Assembly (NCBI GenBank): GCA_015067075.1
Contig: SVND01000018.1
Span: 1 to 47,503, forward strand
Length of the DNA stretch: 47,503 nucleotides
Reading direction: 5' to 3'
From: Oscillospiraceae bacterium
GTDB lineage: Bacteria; Bacillota; Clostridia; Oscillospirales; SIG530
Shown here: positions 8,561-18,053 of the stretch, piece after piece
Layout: each line of letters opens with the position of its first letter
Position numbering within the stretch: position 1 is the first letter of the stretch
The notes under the pieces: model-generated
What the model was told of the DNA's origin: nothing
Database searches by the model: none
Seen by the model: only the letters and a program-made list of their open reading frames with translations
Position numbers and translations under genes: made by a program

Positions 8561-8890
8561 ATGGATCTTGCAACAAGACTTGGCTTCAGTGAAAATCTTG
8601 TTATCGCCCTTTTAGGTATGGCAGTTGTCTTTGCTATCCTTTTAATTCTGTTCATCGTTTTAAAAATATTCGGTGCAGTTTTCTCAAAGTCAACACCAAA
8701 ACAGAAAGAGCAGCCCGCAAAAGCAGAGCAAGCCGTTGCTCCGCAGTCCGAGCCCGTATCGGCACCCGCTATCGCCGTTTCCGATGAAACGGAGCTTATC
8801 GCCGTAATTTCCGCCGCGATAGCCGCTTCCATGAATAAATCCGCATCGGAGATACGCGTTGTGTCTTTCAGAAAAGCAAAAACAAAATAG
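8561..8890 (+). CDS. OadG-type small membrane subunit of Na+-pump decarboxylase
   Basis: 109 residues: one N-terminal membrane helix at about 12-38 (VIALLGMAVVFAILLILFIV), then a Pro/Ala/Gln-rich linker and a short C-terminal amphipathic helix ending in RVVSFRKAKTK. This is the shape of OadG/MmdD gamma-delta subunits, which tether the carboxyltransferase to the beta membrane subunit. Sequence conservation in the family is low, so the call depends on topology and on its place between the carboxyltransferase and the biotin carrier. Ribosome site GAAAGGGTG. Confidence 0.85.
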   Translation: MDLATRLGFSENLVIALLGMAVVFAILLILFIVLKIFGAVFSKSTPKQKEQPAKAEQAVAPQSEPVSAPAIAVSDETELIAVISAAIAASMNKSASEIRVVSFRKAKTK

Positions 8891-8919
8891 TTATAATCTA
8901 AAGAATGGAGATAAACGTT

Positions 8920-9336
8920 ATGAAAAAATTTCTTATAAAAGTAAACGGTACATCCTATGAAGTTGAAGTTGAAGAAATCGGCGGTCTTTCCGTACCGACA
9001 GCGCCCGTTGCCGTCGCCGCACCTGCTCCTGTTGCAGCCGCTCCCGTAGCTGCAGCTCCCGCTCCGACAGCAGCGCCTGCTCCTGCACCCGTCGCAGCTC
9101 CCGCAGTAGCACCTGTATCAGGCGGTACACCTGTATCATCTCCCATGCCCGGCACTATACTTAAGGTCAACGTAGCTAACGGCGATTCCGTAAAGAAGGG
9201 TGATGTACTCGTTGTTTTGGAAGCTCTTAAGATGGAAAACGATATCGTTGCTCCTTGTGACGGTAAGGTTCTCTCTGTAAGCACAACTAAAGGCGCTTCC
9301 GTAAACTCCGGTGACGTGCTCGTTAATATCGGCTAA
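8920..9336 (+). CDS. Biotin carboxyl carrier subunit
   Basis: 138 residues from the preferred ATG at 8920 (GGAG 9 bases upstream; the ATG at 8905 overlaps this site). A short N-terminal beta segment (KFLIKVNGTSYEVEVEE) is followed by an Ala/Pro-rich flexible linker at about residues 30-68 and a biotinyl domain at about 70-138. The biotinylated Lys lies in EALKMEND, where the family usually has EAMKMEN; the Lys itself is retained. The carrier swings carboxybiotin between the carboxyltransferases and OadB. The low-complexity linker is encoded by GCT/GCA/CCC codons and produces long meaningless antisense frames. Confidence 0.93.
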   Translation: MKKFLIKVNGTSYEVEVEEIGGLSVPTAPVAVAAPAPVAAAPVAAAPAPTAAPAPAPVAAPAVAPVSGGTPVSSPMPGTILKVNVANGDSVKKGDVLVVLEALKMENDIVAPCDGKVLSVSTTKGASVNSGDVLVNIG

Positions 9337-9356
9337 TATAGAAGGTGGCTGATAAA

Positions 9357-10562
9357 ATGAATATTATTGATTCGATAGTTAACTTTGCAATGCAATCTGG
9401 TCTTGCAAAGGTTATAGAAACTGTTGATTGGCGCTCAATGGTAATGGTGCTTGTATCATTCCTTTTGCTGTATCTTGCCATTGTCAAGCAGTTTGAGCCC
9501 TTGCTTTTGCTTCCTATAGCCTTTGGTATGATGCTTGCAAATCTTCCCGGTGCAGACCTTATCCACATGGAATTTTTCTCAGGCGATCAGCCTCTTTCGG
9601 CGATGATGAAGCAGATCATTGATAAAGGTGGAATTTTAGACCTGCTGTACCTTGGTGTAAAGCTTGGTATCTATCCTCCGCTTATCTTCCTCGGCATCGG
9701 TGCAATGACAGACTTTGGTCCGCTCATTTCCAATCCGAAAAGCCTTTTCCTCGGCGCCGCGGCACAGCTTGGTGTTTTCGGCACATATCTTGCTGCATCT
9801 ACTATCGCTTTCGGCGATACATTCTTTACTGCTGCACAGGCTGCCGCAATCGCCATTATCGGCGGTGCTGACGGTCCCACAGCAATTTATCTTGCAAAGA
9901 GCCTTGCTCCCGAGCTTTTGGGCGCAATCGCCGTTGCGGCATACTCATACATGGCACTTGTACCGTTCATCCAGCCGCCCATAATGAAGCTTCTTACAAC
10001 GAAGAAGGAGCGTAGCGTCGTTATGACTCAGCTTCGCGAAGTATCAAAGACGGAAAAAATTATTTTCCCCATCGTTGTTACAGTCGTTGTTTGGCTTGCC
10101 GTTCCCTCGGCAACTCCGCTTGTCGGTATGCTCATGCTCGGAAACCTTATGAAGGAATCGGGCGTTGTTGAACGTATCTCCAAGACAGCTCAAAACGAAC
10201 TTATGAATATTATCACGATCTTCCTCGGTATAACGGTTGGCGCAACCACAACAGGCGAGAATTTTCTGACGTTGAAAACACTTATGATCGTTGGAATGGG
10301 CCTTGTTGCTTTCAGCGTTTCTACTGCAGGCGGTGTTTTATTCGGAAAGATAATGTATTTCTTCACAGGCGGAAAGGTAAATCCGCTCATCGGCTCTGCA
10401 GGCGTTTCTGCCGTTCCTATGGCGGCACGTGTATCCCAAAAGGTCGGACAGCAGGAGAACCCCTCAAACTTCCTTCTCATGCACGCCATGGGACCAAACG
10501 TTGCTGGCGTTATCGGCTCTGCAGTTGCGGCAGGTTATCTGCTTTCGCTTTTTAACCTGTAA
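9357..10562 (+). CDS. oadB: Na+-transporting carboxybiotin decarboxylase, beta subunit
   Basis: About 401 residues with roughly nine to eleven membrane segments. The diagnostic region is [21 protein letters not shown] (in parts) with the Asp that binds Na+ in this family, followed by [13 protein letters not shown]; near the C terminus [14 protein letters not shown] and the polar helix with [11 protein letters not shown] are also conserved. The enzyme decarboxylates carboxybiotin and exports Na+. The start is placed at ATG 9357 because GAAGGTGG at 9341-9348 would be its ribosome site; GTG at 9345 lies inside that site. The same subunit type serves oxaloacetate, methylmalonyl-CoA, malonate and glutaconyl-CoA systems, so it does not settle the substrate. 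OadB/MmdB/GcdB are equivalent names. Confidence 0.93.
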   Translation: MNIIDSIVNFAMQSGLAKVIETVDWRSMVMVLVSFLLLYLAIVKQFEPLLLLPIAFGMMLANLPGADLIHMEFFSGDQPLSAMMKQIIDKGGILDLLYLGVKLGIYPPLIFLGIGAMTDFGPLISNPKSLFLGAAAQLGVFGTYLAASTIAFGDTFFTAAQAAAIAIIGGADGPTAIYLAKSLAPELLGAIAVAAYSYMALVPFIQPPIMKLLTTKKERSVVMTQLREVSKTEKIIFPIVVTVVVWLAVPSATPLVGMLMLGNLMKESGVVERISKTAQNELMNIITIFLGITVGATTTGENFLTLKTLMIVGMGLVAFSVSTAGGVLFGKIMYFFTGGKVNPLIGSAGVSAVPMAARVSQKVGQQENPSNFLLMHAMGPNVAGVIGSAVAAGYLLSLFNL

Positions 10563-10592
10563 ACAGTATCTTTAAAGAAAGGATAGTCAATT

Positions 10593-11996
10593 ATGGCAAA
10601 TTCACCTGTAAAAATTACAGAAACAGTTTTGCGTGACTCTCACCAGTCACTTATAGCTACAAGAATGACAACGGAAGAAATGCTTCCTATCCTCGAAAAG
10701 CTCGATCAAGTCGGATATCACTCCCTTGAAGCTTGGGGCGGAGCAACCTTCGATTCCTGCCTTCGTTTCCTTAACGAAGATCCGTGGGAAAGACTTAACA
10801 AAATAAGAGCAACCGTTAAAAACACAAAGCTTCAGATGCTTTTCCGCGGTCAGAATATCCTCGGCTACCGTCACTATGCAGATGACGTTGTTGAATATTT
10901 CGTTCAGCGCTCCATTGCAAACGGTATTGATATTATCCGTATTTTCGACGCTCTTAATGACGTAAGAAACCTTAAAACAGCTATCAATGCAACAAAGAAA
11001 GAAAACGGTCACGTTCAGGCGGCTATCTCCTATACTATCAGCCCCGTTCACAACATTCCTTCCTACGCTAAGCTTGCAAAGCAGCTTGAAGAAATGGGCG
11101 CTGACTCCATTTGTATCAAGGATATGGCAGGCTTGCTCCTTCCTTACGAAGCGTACGACCTTGTAAAAGCCCTTAAAGAAACAGTTAAGATTCCCATCCA
11201 GCTTCATACTCACTATACATCCGGTATCGCCTCCATGACATACCTCAAGGCTATCGAAGCTGGCGTTGATATCGTTGACACAGCAATTTCGCCCATGGCA
11301 CTCGGCACTTCTCAGCCGCCTACAGAGCCCATCGTTGCAACGCTGAAGGGAACTGAGAGAGATACAGGTCTTGACCTTGAAAAACTTTCTGAGATTGCAA
11401 AATACTTTGCGCCTTTGCGTGAAAAATATCTCAAGAGCGGTCAGCTCAACCCCAAGGTTCTTTCCGTCGACATCAATACACTTTTGTATCAGGTACCCGG
11501 CGGAATGCTTTCCAACCTTGTTTCTCAGCTTAAGGAAGCCGGCAAGGAAGATAAGCTTCTTGAGGTTTTGGAGGAAGTTCCCCGCGTTCGTGAAGACGCA
11601 GGCTATCCGCCTCTTGTTACTCCCACATCTCAGATCGTTGGAACGCAGGCTGTTTTCAACATCATTCTCGGCGAGCGCTACAAGAGCGTAACAAAGGAAT
11701 TTAAAGGCATAGTAAAAGGCGAATACGGTAAAACTCCCGTTGAGATCTCTCCCGAATTCCGCAAGAAGATAATCGGTGACGAAACACCAATCACTTGCCG
11801 TCCTGCTGATAACATTCCTGCAGAGCTTGATAAGCTCCGCGCAGAAGCTGCTCAGTATATCGAAAGGGAAGAGGACGTTCTTTCTTACGCGCTGTTCGGC
11901 AACGTAGCTGAAAAGTATTTTGAATATCGCAAGATGCAAAAATACAAGATAGATAATGCTCACGCTGATAACGAAACAAAGGTTCATCCCGTTTAA
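10593..11996 (+). CDS. oadA: Oxaloacetate/pyruvate carboxyltransferase (5S / OadA-type) without biotin domain
   Basis: 467 residues. A TIM-barrel carboxyltransferase with ETVLRDSHQSLIATRM at the N terminus (metal-binding Asp), CIKDMAG near residue 177 (Lys that is carboxylated or near the metal) and LHTHYTSG near residue 206 (two His metal ligands), followed by the PYC_OADA helical domain. It transfers carboxyl between oxaloacetate and biotin. Classical OadA is about 590 residues with a fused biotinyl domain; this one ends before it, like the 5S subunit of transcarboxylase, and must use the separate carrier encoded at 8920. It is the last gene of the unit, followed by a strong terminator. Confidence 0.92.
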   Translation: MANSPVKITETVLRDSHQSLIATRMTTEEMLPILEKLDQVGYHSLEAWGGATFDSCLRFLNEDPWERLNKIRATVKNTKLQMLFRGQNILGYRHYADDVVEYFVQRSIANGIDIIRIFDALNDVRNLKTAINATKKENGHVQAAISYTISPVHNIPSYAKLAKQLEEMGADSICIKDMAGLLLPYEAYDLVKALKETVKIPIQLHTHYTSGIASMTYLKAIEAGVDIVDTAISPMALGTSQPPTEPIVATLKGTERDTGLDLEKLSEIAKYFAPLREKYLKSGQLNPKVLSVDINTLLYQVPGGMLSNLVSQLKEAGKEDKLLEVLEEVPRVREDAGYPPLVTPTSQIVGTQAVFNIILGERYKSVTKEFKGIVKGEYGKTPVEISPEFRKKIIGDETPITCRPADNIPAELDKLRAEAAQYIEREEDVLSYALFGNVAEKYFEYRKMQKYKIDNAHADNETKVHPV

Positions 11997-12006
11997 TTTA
12001 AAGCTA

Positions 12007-12040
12007 AAAGCACTCACTTGATTCGCCAAGTGGGTGCTTT
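12007..12040 (+). terminator. Terminator of the decarboxylase operon
   Basis: AAAGCACTCACTTG (12007-12020) pairs with CAAGTGGGTGCTTT (12027-12040) with one G-T wobble, loop of 6, followed by an AT-rich T tract. Confidence 0.85.
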
Positions 12041-12121
12041 ATTTTATATATTGTGGCTTTTGATTCGTTTTGACACAATATATGGCATTGTTTTTATAGC
12101 AAAAAATTTTTTATTTTTTTG

Positions 12122-12135
12122 CGAACAAATGTTTG
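12122..12135 (+). promoter_or_regulatory. LexA (DinR)-like box overlapping the -35 element
   Basis: CGAACAAATGTTTG matches the Gram-positive LexA consensus CGAACRNRYGTTYC at 13 of 14 positions. Its last bases overlap the -35 hexamer at 12133. Confidence 0.6.
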
Positions 12136-12161
12136 ACAAATTGAATTTTATGTGATATAAT
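12133..12161 (+). promoter_or_regulatory. Consensus sigma-A promoter of the DNA repair pair
   Basis: TTGACA at 12133-12138 and TATAAT at 12156-12161, spacing 17, with an extended TGn before the -10. Both hexamers are perfect, as expected for a promoter that needs a repressor. Confidence 0.85.
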
Positions 12162-12171
12162 ATATTTACAC

Positions 12172-12185
12172 AAAACAAATGTTCT
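12172..12185 (+). promoter_or_regulatory. Second LexA-like box just downstream of the transcription start
   Basis: AAAACAAATGTTCT has the core AAAC-N4-GTTC and matches the consensus at 11 of 14 positions. It lies about 5-18 bp after the expected +1, so bound repressor would block the promoter together with the first box. It shares the central ACAAATGTT with that box. Confidence 0.5.
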
Positions 12186-12204
12186 TTTATTGTGAGGTGA
12201 GGAA

Positions 12205-13554
12205 ATGGACATAAAACAAAAGCTTGAAATTCTCGGCGATGCGGCGAAGTACGACGTATCCTGCGCTTCCAGCGGTGTGAACAGAAGCGGGAAAAGCGGT
12301 GCTTTGGGCAGCACATCTAAATGCGGTATATGTCACACTTGGACAGACGACGGAAGATGTATGTCGCTTTTAAAAATACTAATGAGCAACGTCTGCGTTT
12401 ACGACTGTGCTTATTGCCAAAACAGACGTAGTAACGATGTGCCTCGTGCAAGCTTTACTCCGCGGGAAATTGCAGAGCTTACGATACAGTTTTATCGCAG
12501 AAATTACATTGAAGGTCTGTTTCTCAGCTCGGCAGTTTTGGGTACACCCGAAAAAACAATGGAGCTTATGATCTACGCTTTGCAGATATTGAGAAGGGAG
12601 TACCGCTTCGGCGGATATATTCACGTCAAGGTGATACCCGGTGCGCCGTCCGAGCTTATTGATCAGATTGGCGTGCTTGCCGACAGGGTGAGCGTGAACA
12701 TGGAGCTTCCCACAAAAAGCGCTTTACAGCTTTTTGCCCCCGATAAAAAACACGAAGCCATAATACACCCTATGCAGTATATCAGCGACAGATGCGATGA
12801 GACCGCTTTAGAACGTCGAAAAAGCCGTTTTGCCGAAAGATTCGTTCCCGGCGGTCAAAGTACCCAAATGATTGTCGGTGCATCAAGAGAGCGCGATTTG
12901 AACATTTTACGGCTTTCAGAGGGGATGTACGAACAGATGAAGCTCAAAAGAGTTTACTACTCCGCTTATATCCCCGTAGGCAACCATCCTCAGCTTCCCG
13001 CGCTTATAACAAAGCCTCCGCTTTTACGCGAGCACCGTCTGTATCAAGCCGATTGGCTCATGCGGTTTTACTATTTTAAAGCCAATGAAATAGTAACGGA
13101 GCAAAATCCTGACCTTGACCTTGAGCTCGACCCGAAATGCAACTACGCGCTCAATCACCTTGACCTTTATCCGATTGAGATAAATACTGCTGATTACGAA
13201 ATGCTTTTGCGAATACCGGGTATCGGTCCGAAATCAGCGCGAAGGATAATAGCCGCAAGAAAATACGGACGACTCGATGAAAACGGGCTGAAAAAGACGG
13301 GGGCAGTTATGAAAAGAGCAAAATATTTTTCTACTGTCAACGGTAAATATTACGGACTGCACAGCTTTACTCCCGACGTTATCCGCTGTTTGCTCCGCGA
13401 CGGCAACGGCAACGGACAGATAAGTATGCTGGACGATATTAAACAGCTCGAAAACGAACAAAAAGAAATGATACTTATAAATTCAAACACGCTTGTCCCT
13501 TTGCTGAGCGGCGCAAACGCTTATGCAGAAGCGGAAGCTATCTTACATTCATAA
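12205..13554 (+). CDS. Putative DNA modification/repair radical SAM protein with HhH domain
   Basis: 449 residues. The radical SAM cluster is C64-X3-C68-X2-C71 in NVCVYDCAYCQNR, preceded by a Cys-rich N-terminal region (SKCGICHTW), which may hold another metal site. A helix-hairpin-helix motif, LLRIPGIGPKSARRIIAAR, lies at about residues 333-352 and suggests DNA contact. This architecture matches the radical SAM family that is always paired with a DUF4130 protein carrying a uracil-DNA-glycosylase-linked domain. The pair is annotated as putative DNA repair or modification, with no proven reaction. Ribosome site GTGAGGTGAGG. The promoter carries LexA-like boxes, which would fit a damage response. 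Confidence 0.88.
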   Translation: MDIKQKLEILGDAAKYDVSCASSGVNRSGKSGALGSTSKCGICHTWTDDGRCMSLLKILMSNVCVYDCAYCQNRRSNDVPRASFTPREIAELTIQFYRRNYIEGLFLSSAVLGTPEKTMELMIYALQILRREYRFGGYIHVKVIPGAPSELIDQIGVLADRVSVNMELPTKSALQLFAPDKKHEAIIHPMQYISDRCDETALERRKSRFAERFVPGGQSTQMIVGASRERDLNILRLSEGMYEQMKLKRVYYSAYIPVGNHPQLPALITKPPLLREHRLYQADWLMRFYYFKANEIVTEQNPDLDLELDPKCNYALNHLDLYPIEINTADYEMLLRIPGIGPKSARRIIAARKYGRLDENGLKKTGAVMKRAKYFSTVNGKYYGLHSFTPDVIRCLLRDGNGNGQISMLDDIKQLENEQKEMILINSNTLVPLLSGANAYAEAEAILHS

Positions 13555-13574
13555 AACAGAAAGGTGATTTAATT

Positions 13575-14315
13575 ATGCTTATTATTTACGACAACACATT
13601 TACAGGATTTTTAACAGCAGTTTTTGATGCGTTTTGCACTCGTGACGAGGTTGAGATTATTTGCGAAAGCAGATTTATGCCTACGCTTGAAAGCTATACC
13701 ATCTCCCAAACAAACAAAGAAAAGGCACACAAGGTTTTAGCCGTGCTTGAAGAAAAAGCAGGAAAGAGTGCGGTAGACACCGTATACACAACGTGGCTTT
13801 CCCACCGTGACGGAATTGATACCGTTCTCGTTGATTATATAAAGCTTTGTATGAAAATGGAGCATGACCCCATTGATATGAGGCAGAATGAAACTGTATA
13901 CAAGGTTGCTAAAACGGCTCGAAACGTAAGTGAGGAATGCCACCGTTTTCTTGGTTTCATCCGCTTTAGAAAGCTTGAGGATGATATCTTCATCGCTGAT
14001 ATGACGCCCGATAATGATATTTTACCCCTTATAAAGCGTCACTTCATCGATAGATTCCACGACCAGAAGTTTATGATACGCGACCTTAGCTACAAAAGAA
14101 TACTGATGTACGACGGTAAGGGACACAGTGTAGTCGGCAAGCTTTCTGATGCCGCCGTGCTTGATTACGCAAACAACGATGAATTTGAGCATATGTGGTG
14201 CTCTTATTACAAGGTCATGACGATAAAGGAAAGGTTAAATCCTCGTTGCCAAATGAACTTTATGCCTAAAAAGTATTGGAAAAACATTATCGAAAAAAGC
14301 CCAATTTACGCATAA
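13575..14315 (+). CDS. DUF4130-family putative DNA metabolism protein
   Basis: 246 residues starting MLIIYDNTFTGFLTAVFDAF, the characteristic opening of the family that accompanies the radical SAM-HhH protein. Other conserved parts are KVAKTARNVSEECHRFLGFIRF near residue 115 and the segment around DMTPDNDILPLIKRHF. In longer homologues this domain is fused to a uracil-DNA glycosylase domain; here the glycosylase domain is absent and the protein ends after DUF4130. Only 20 bp separate it from the radical SAM gene, with AGAAAGGTG as ribosome site, so both form one operon. Molecular function is unknown. Confidence 0.85.
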   Translation: MLIIYDNTFTGFLTAVFDAFCTRDEVEIICESRFMPTLESYTISQTNKEKAHKVLAVLEEKAGKSAVDTVYTTWLSHRDGIDTVLVDYIKLCMKMEHDPIDMRQNETVYKVAKTARNVSEECHRFLGFIRFRKLEDDIFIADMTPDNDILPLIKRHFIDRFHDQKFMIRDLSYKRILMYDGKGHSVVGKLSDAAVLDYANNDEFEHMWCSYYKVMTIKERLNPRCQMNFMPKKYWKNIIEKSPIYA

Positions 14316-14317
14316 GA

Positions 14318-14351
14318 AGAAAACGGATAGATGAATTTCTATCCGTTTTCT
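14318..14351 (+). terminator. Terminator of the DNA repair pair
   Basis: AGAAAACGGATAGA (14318-14331) and TCTATCCGTTTTCT (14338-14351) form a perfect 14-bp stem with a 6-base loop, followed by TTATTTTTTT. Confidence 0.92.
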
Positions 14352-14391
14352 TTATTTTTTTAATAAAAATAAAAATATCTTCCGATTTCTC

Positions 14392-14419
14392 TTGCAAAAA
14401 AAGAGATTTGTGATATAAT
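14392..14419 (+). promoter_or_regulatory. Sigma-A promoter of mnmE
   Basis: TTGCAA at 14392-14397 and TATAAT at 14414-14419, spacing 16, with extended TGA before the -10. The leader is about 35 nt. Confidence 0.7.
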
Positions 14420-14459
14420 ATATTATTGATAAATTGTATTCATTAGGTTGGATGAGTAA

Positions 14460-15833
14460 ATGGATTTTTATTCAACAGTTGCCGCCATATCAACTCCGCA
14501 GTATCCCGGTGGAATTGCCGTTATCCGCATAAGCGGAGAGGATGCTTTTGATATCGCCGACAAAGTATTTAAATCTGTATCAGGCGTGCCGCTTTCAAAT
14601 TGCGACGGCTATACGGTACATTTCGGACATGCCTATATTTCAAATTCAATATCCGATACTGTTTTAGCTACCGTATTTCGCGCACCGAAAAGCTACACGG
14701 GTGAAAACGTAGTCGAGCTTTCATGTCACGGCGGTGTATACCTTTCAAAACAGCTTTTACAGGCTTTGTATGAAGCAGGGGCAACGCCTGCCGAAAACGG
14801 TGAATTTACCAAAAGAGCTTTTTTAAACGGTAAGCTTGACCTTACCGAAGCCGAAGCCGTAATGGATATGATATCAGCCGAAAGCAATACAGCCCTCGCA
14901 ATGGCATCAAAGCAGCTCAGCGGCGCTCTTTCCGAAAAAATATCTTCAGCTAAAGGCGCTATCGTAAGCGTTTTGGCTGAAATAACGGCTTTCGTTGATT
15001 TTCCCGACGAGGATGCCGTCACTTTGACTGCCGAGTCACTGATAGATGAACTTACTCAGGTTGAGAAAATTTTAAGCAAGCTTATCAGCACCTTTGACGA
15101 CGGCGCCGTTTTGCGAAACGGTGTAAATACCGTGCTTTGCGGAAAGCCGAACGTAGGTAAATCAACACTTATGAACCTGCTTTCAGGCAGTGAAAAAAGC
15201 ATAGTTACAGATATCCCGGGTACGACGAGAGATATCGTCGAGGAAACGGTAAGAGTCGGGGAGATCCTCCTTAAGCTTGCCGACACTGCGGGAATCAGAG
15301 ATACAGATGATACCGTCGAGGCCATAGGCGTCAAGCGTGCCGTTGACAGAATAAGCGACGCACGCTTGGTTATAGGTATATTTGACAGCTCACGTCCTGC
15401 CGACGTAAACGACAAAATGCTGATTGACGCCGTAAAAAAAAGCGGAGGCAGTTCCATTGCCGTGCTGAATAAAACAGATCTGCCAACCGAGCTTGACTCT
15501 GAGTTTATCCTCGGCGCATTCGACAGAATAGTTTACCTTTCCGCCATAAACGGAAGCGGTATAGACGAGCTTGCATCAGCCGTAAATGAGCTGATGCTCA
15601 CCGACACCTCAAACGTAGGGGAAGCCGCCATAAGTGCAAGACACCTTTCTCTCGTCAAAAAAGCACATACTCATACTCAATACGCAAAGCAGGCTTTGGA
15701 AAGCGGAATGCCTCTCGATATGTCTACGTCCGATTTATCACTTGCCGCAGATGCTCTTGCGGAAATAACAGGAGAACTTATCACAGAAGAAATACTCGAC
15801 GAAGTATTCAGCAAATTCTGTGTAGGAAAATAA
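14460..15833 (+). CDS. mnmE: tRNA modification GTPase MnmE
   Basis: 457 residues. With MnmG, MnmE installs (carboxymethyl)aminomethyl groups at U34 of tRNAs reading split codon boxes. The N-terminal folate-binding domain opens with TVAAISTPQYPGGIAVIRISG. The G domain has P-loop GKPNVGKST near residue 227, GTTRDIVEE (G2), DTAGIRD (G3) and NKTD (G4). The C terminus ends in FSKFCVGK, which keeps the catalytic Cys of the CxGK motif. Length is normal. In many Firmicutes mnmE lies beside mnmG and jag near the origin; here it has its own promoter and is followed by a glycosidase gene, so the locus is rearranged. Confidence 0.97.
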   Translation: MDFYSTVAAISTPQYPGGIAVIRISGEDAFDIADKVFKSVSGVPLSNCDGYTVHFGHAYISNSISDTVLATVFRAPKSYTGENVVELSCHGGVYLSKQLLQALYEAGATPAENGEFTKRAFLNGKLDLTEAEAVMDMISAESNTALAMASKQLSGALSEKISSAKGAIVSVLAEITAFVDFPDEDAVTLTAESLIDELTQVEKILSKLISTFDDGAVLRNGVNTVLCGKPNVGKSTLMNLLSGSEKSIVTDIPGTTRDIVEETVRVGEILLKLADTAGIRDTDDTVEAIGVKRAVDRISDARLVIGIFDSSRPADVNDKMLIDAVKKSGGSSIAVLNKTDLPTELDSEFILGAFDRIVYLSAINGSGIDELASAVNELMLTDTSNVGEAAISARHLSLVKKAHTHTQYAKQALESGMPLDMSTSDLSLAADALAEITGELITEEILDEVFSKFCVGK

Positions 15834-15877
15834 ATATATTGTAATTCTCAAAAAAATCTTGAGGAGGAACAGAATAT

Positions 15878-18052
15878 ATGTCAACATTAGAAAAACTTAC
15901 AGCTCAATTTAATAATCCCGATAATATTTATCGTCCGCTTCAGATAATCCATTGTCATTATCCGAAGCAGCCCGAAAAAATGGACGAATTTCTCGACCGT
16001 GCCGCAGAAAAGGGCATGGGTGGCTTCGTTGTAAACACCGAGGCATCTCCCGGCACGCCCAGAGAACAGATTTACGACAAGTATCTTACAGACGAGGCTG
16101 ATTGGAAGGCTCTTCGCACGTTTATTGAAAAATGCTACGAGCGCGGTCTTAAGGTATGGCTTTACGATGAGCGAGGCTTTCCCAGCGGTGCCGCAGGAAA
16201 GTGGACCTATGAGCAGGATCACGATTTTCACGTCCGCGGTGCAACCTGCCCTCATGTACGCACAACAGGCGGAAAGGGAAGCTTTACTGTAGACGGTGGA
16301 AAAAGAAATCTTGATGCATTGCGTAATGAGTTTACCGAAGAGCAGATCAACACGCTCAACTCCTTGGATTTAAAAATTAAAATCCATTCTGCTGCAGCTT
16401 ATCCTCGTATTTCCGACGAAGAAATATCCGTTTTAGGCAAAATCGACCTTGAAGTCAAAGACAACGTCGTTTCGTGGGATCTCCCCGAAGGAGATTGGAT
16501 CGTCTGCGCGTTCGTTACAAAGAAGCTGAATTACTTTGTCCATGCAGGCGTTCCGTTTGTTGACCTGCTTCGTGACGATGTTGTAAAGGCATTCATCAAC
16601 TGCACACACGACAGCTATGTAAAGTATCTCGGCGAAGAAAACGTATCTAAGCTTGAAGCTATCTTCACCGACGAGCCCAGCGTTGCTTGCCACGGCTGCG
16701 GTTATCACTTCTACGAGCCCTATGCAGTCGTTGCATGGACAGATACGTTTGAGCAGGAATTTGTCCGCACATACGGCTATGATATAACCAAGAATTTTGA
16801 CTGCATCTTCTTTGATACAGATACAGATTATAAGCGCGTTCGCCGCGACTATTGGAAACTCGTTGCACGCACATATGAAAGAACCTTCTTCAAGCAGATA
16901 TACGATTGGTGCGAAAAACACGGACTTGAATCTACAGGTCATATGTACGGCGAAGAGACACTTTCCATGCAGATCGCTCTTAACGCAGATCTTTTCGGTC
17001 TTATGTGCTATATGCAGATGCCTGGCGTTGACAGACTTCACTCTGTAAATCCCCGTGACGTTATCCCCGAAAAGACGGCATCCTCTGCCGCGCACCTTAT
17101 GGGGCACAAGCGCACCATGAGCGAGTCCAGCTTCCATTTTGCAAACAGCTTTTGGCATCTTCCTTATGATATTTCCGATATGTTCAACACAGGTACATAT
17201 CAGTATATGCTCGGTATAAATAACATCGCCTCTTACTATGGCTACGATCAGTTCCCGCCTCACGAAAGAAAAGCTTGGGAAATTTATATGGGCCGTCTTG
17301 CCGCATTCCTCAGCGAGGGCAAGCACGTCGCACCCGTTCTTATGCATATTCCGATGACTGGTGCTTGGGAAAGATACATTCCGCGCGACCATAAGATATG
17401 GTTCGTCGGTCCTTCCCATGTTGCTCCGTTCTCAAGCGAAGCTGTAAAGCGCCTTGAATATGCTTACGGCGAGGCTCAGCTCAGACTTTTGGATAGTCAG
17501 TGGGACTACGATCTTATTGATGACCGCGGACTTTTGCAATGTAACGCTGAGAACGGTATTATTTCCACAAGATTTGAAAAATTTGAAACACTTGTGATTT
17601 TTGATTCCGGATATATCGACCCCGATGCCTACAGCTCCATCAAGCGCCTTCTTGACGGCGGTATTACACTCCTTGTTTGCCGCTTTGAAAGCGGTATGTC
17701 AGAGCAGGTAAGAGAGCTTGTTGATGAATATCCCAGCCAGATCAAGTTCACCAATATTGACAGCATCGTTTCCGATGTATCTGAGCTTTGCGAAAAGCCC
17801 ATCGATGTTGATGGAACTCATCCGAAGCTTTGGGTAAGACACAACGTCATCGACGATACTCACGTGCTTGCTGTATATAACAGAGCCCTCGAGGATGATA
17901 AGGTCACGATTAAGACGATCCTTTCAGGCGAGCTTACCGTATTTTATCCCGAAAGCGGAAACATTGAAAAGGTAAAGCCGAGCAAGTCAGGCAAGATCAA
18001 ACTCACCGTTCCGAAGAAGAGCGGAATACTTATTACAGGAGAAGTGAAATAA
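15878..18052 (+). CDS. Cytoplasmic GH106-like glycoside hydrolase
   Basis: 724 residues, no signal peptide. The N-terminal barrel has [14 protein letters not shown] near residue 45 and [18 protein letters not shown] near 92-109, the pattern I associate with GH106-type alpha-L-rhamnosidase-like proteins. Further on are AIFTDEPSV near 265-273 and [14 protein letters not shown] near 350, where acidic residues could form the active site. A GH42-like middle domain follows ([16 protein letters not shown]), and a small C-terminal beta domain. It lacks the long carbohydrate-binding beta domains of secreted GH106 enzymes, so it may cut imported oligosaccharides. Ribosome site GAGGAGG. SerRS starts 1 nt after its stop region, so the two are co-transcribed. 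Substrate unknown. Confidence 0.65.
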   Translation: MSTLEKLTAQFNNPDNIYRPLQIIHCHYPKQPEKMDEFLDRAAEKGMGGFVVNTEASPGTPREQIYDKYLTDEADWKALRTFIEKCYERGLKVWLYDERGFPSGAAGKWTYEQDHDFHVRGATCPHVRTTGGKGSFTVDGGKRNLDALRNEFTEEQINTLNSLDLKIKIHSAAAYPRISDEEISVLGKIDLEVKDNVVSWDLPEGDWIVCAFVTKKLNYFVHAGVPFVDLLRDDVVKAFINCTHDSYVKYLGEENVSKLEAIFTDEPSVACHGCGYHFYEPYAVVAWTDTFEQEFVRTYGYDITKNFDCIFFDTDTDYKRVRRDYWKLVARTYERTFFKQIYDWCEKHGLESTGHMYGEETLSMQIALNADLFGLMCYMQMPGVDRLHSVNPRDVIPEKTASSAAHLMGHKRTMSESSFHFANSFWHLPYDISDMFNTGTYQYMLGINNIASYYGYDQFPPHERKAWEIYMGRLAAFLSEGKHVAPVLMHIPMTGAWERYIPRDHKIWFVGPSHVAPFSSEAVKRLEYAYGEAQLRLLDSQWDYDLIDDRGLLQCNAENGIISTRFEKFETLVIFDSGYIDPDAYSSIKRLLDGGITLLVCRFESGMSEQVRELVDEYPSQIKFTNIDSIVSDVSELCEKPIDVDGTHPKLWVRHNVIDDTHVLAVYNRALEDDKVTIKTILSGELTVFYPESGNIEKVKPSKSGKIKLTVPKKSGILITGEVK

Positions 18053-18053
18053 A

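Noticed and set aside
10647-12029. A long open frame on the minus strand opposite the 5S/OadA subunit
   Set aside because: It is an antisense shadow of a gene with clear motifs, has no domain pattern and would overlap the terminator; codon bias of the sense gene explains it.
16433-17419. Long minus-strand open frame opposite the GH106-like gene
   Set aside because: No recognisable domain, no ribosome site, Cys-rich composition typical of antisense translation.
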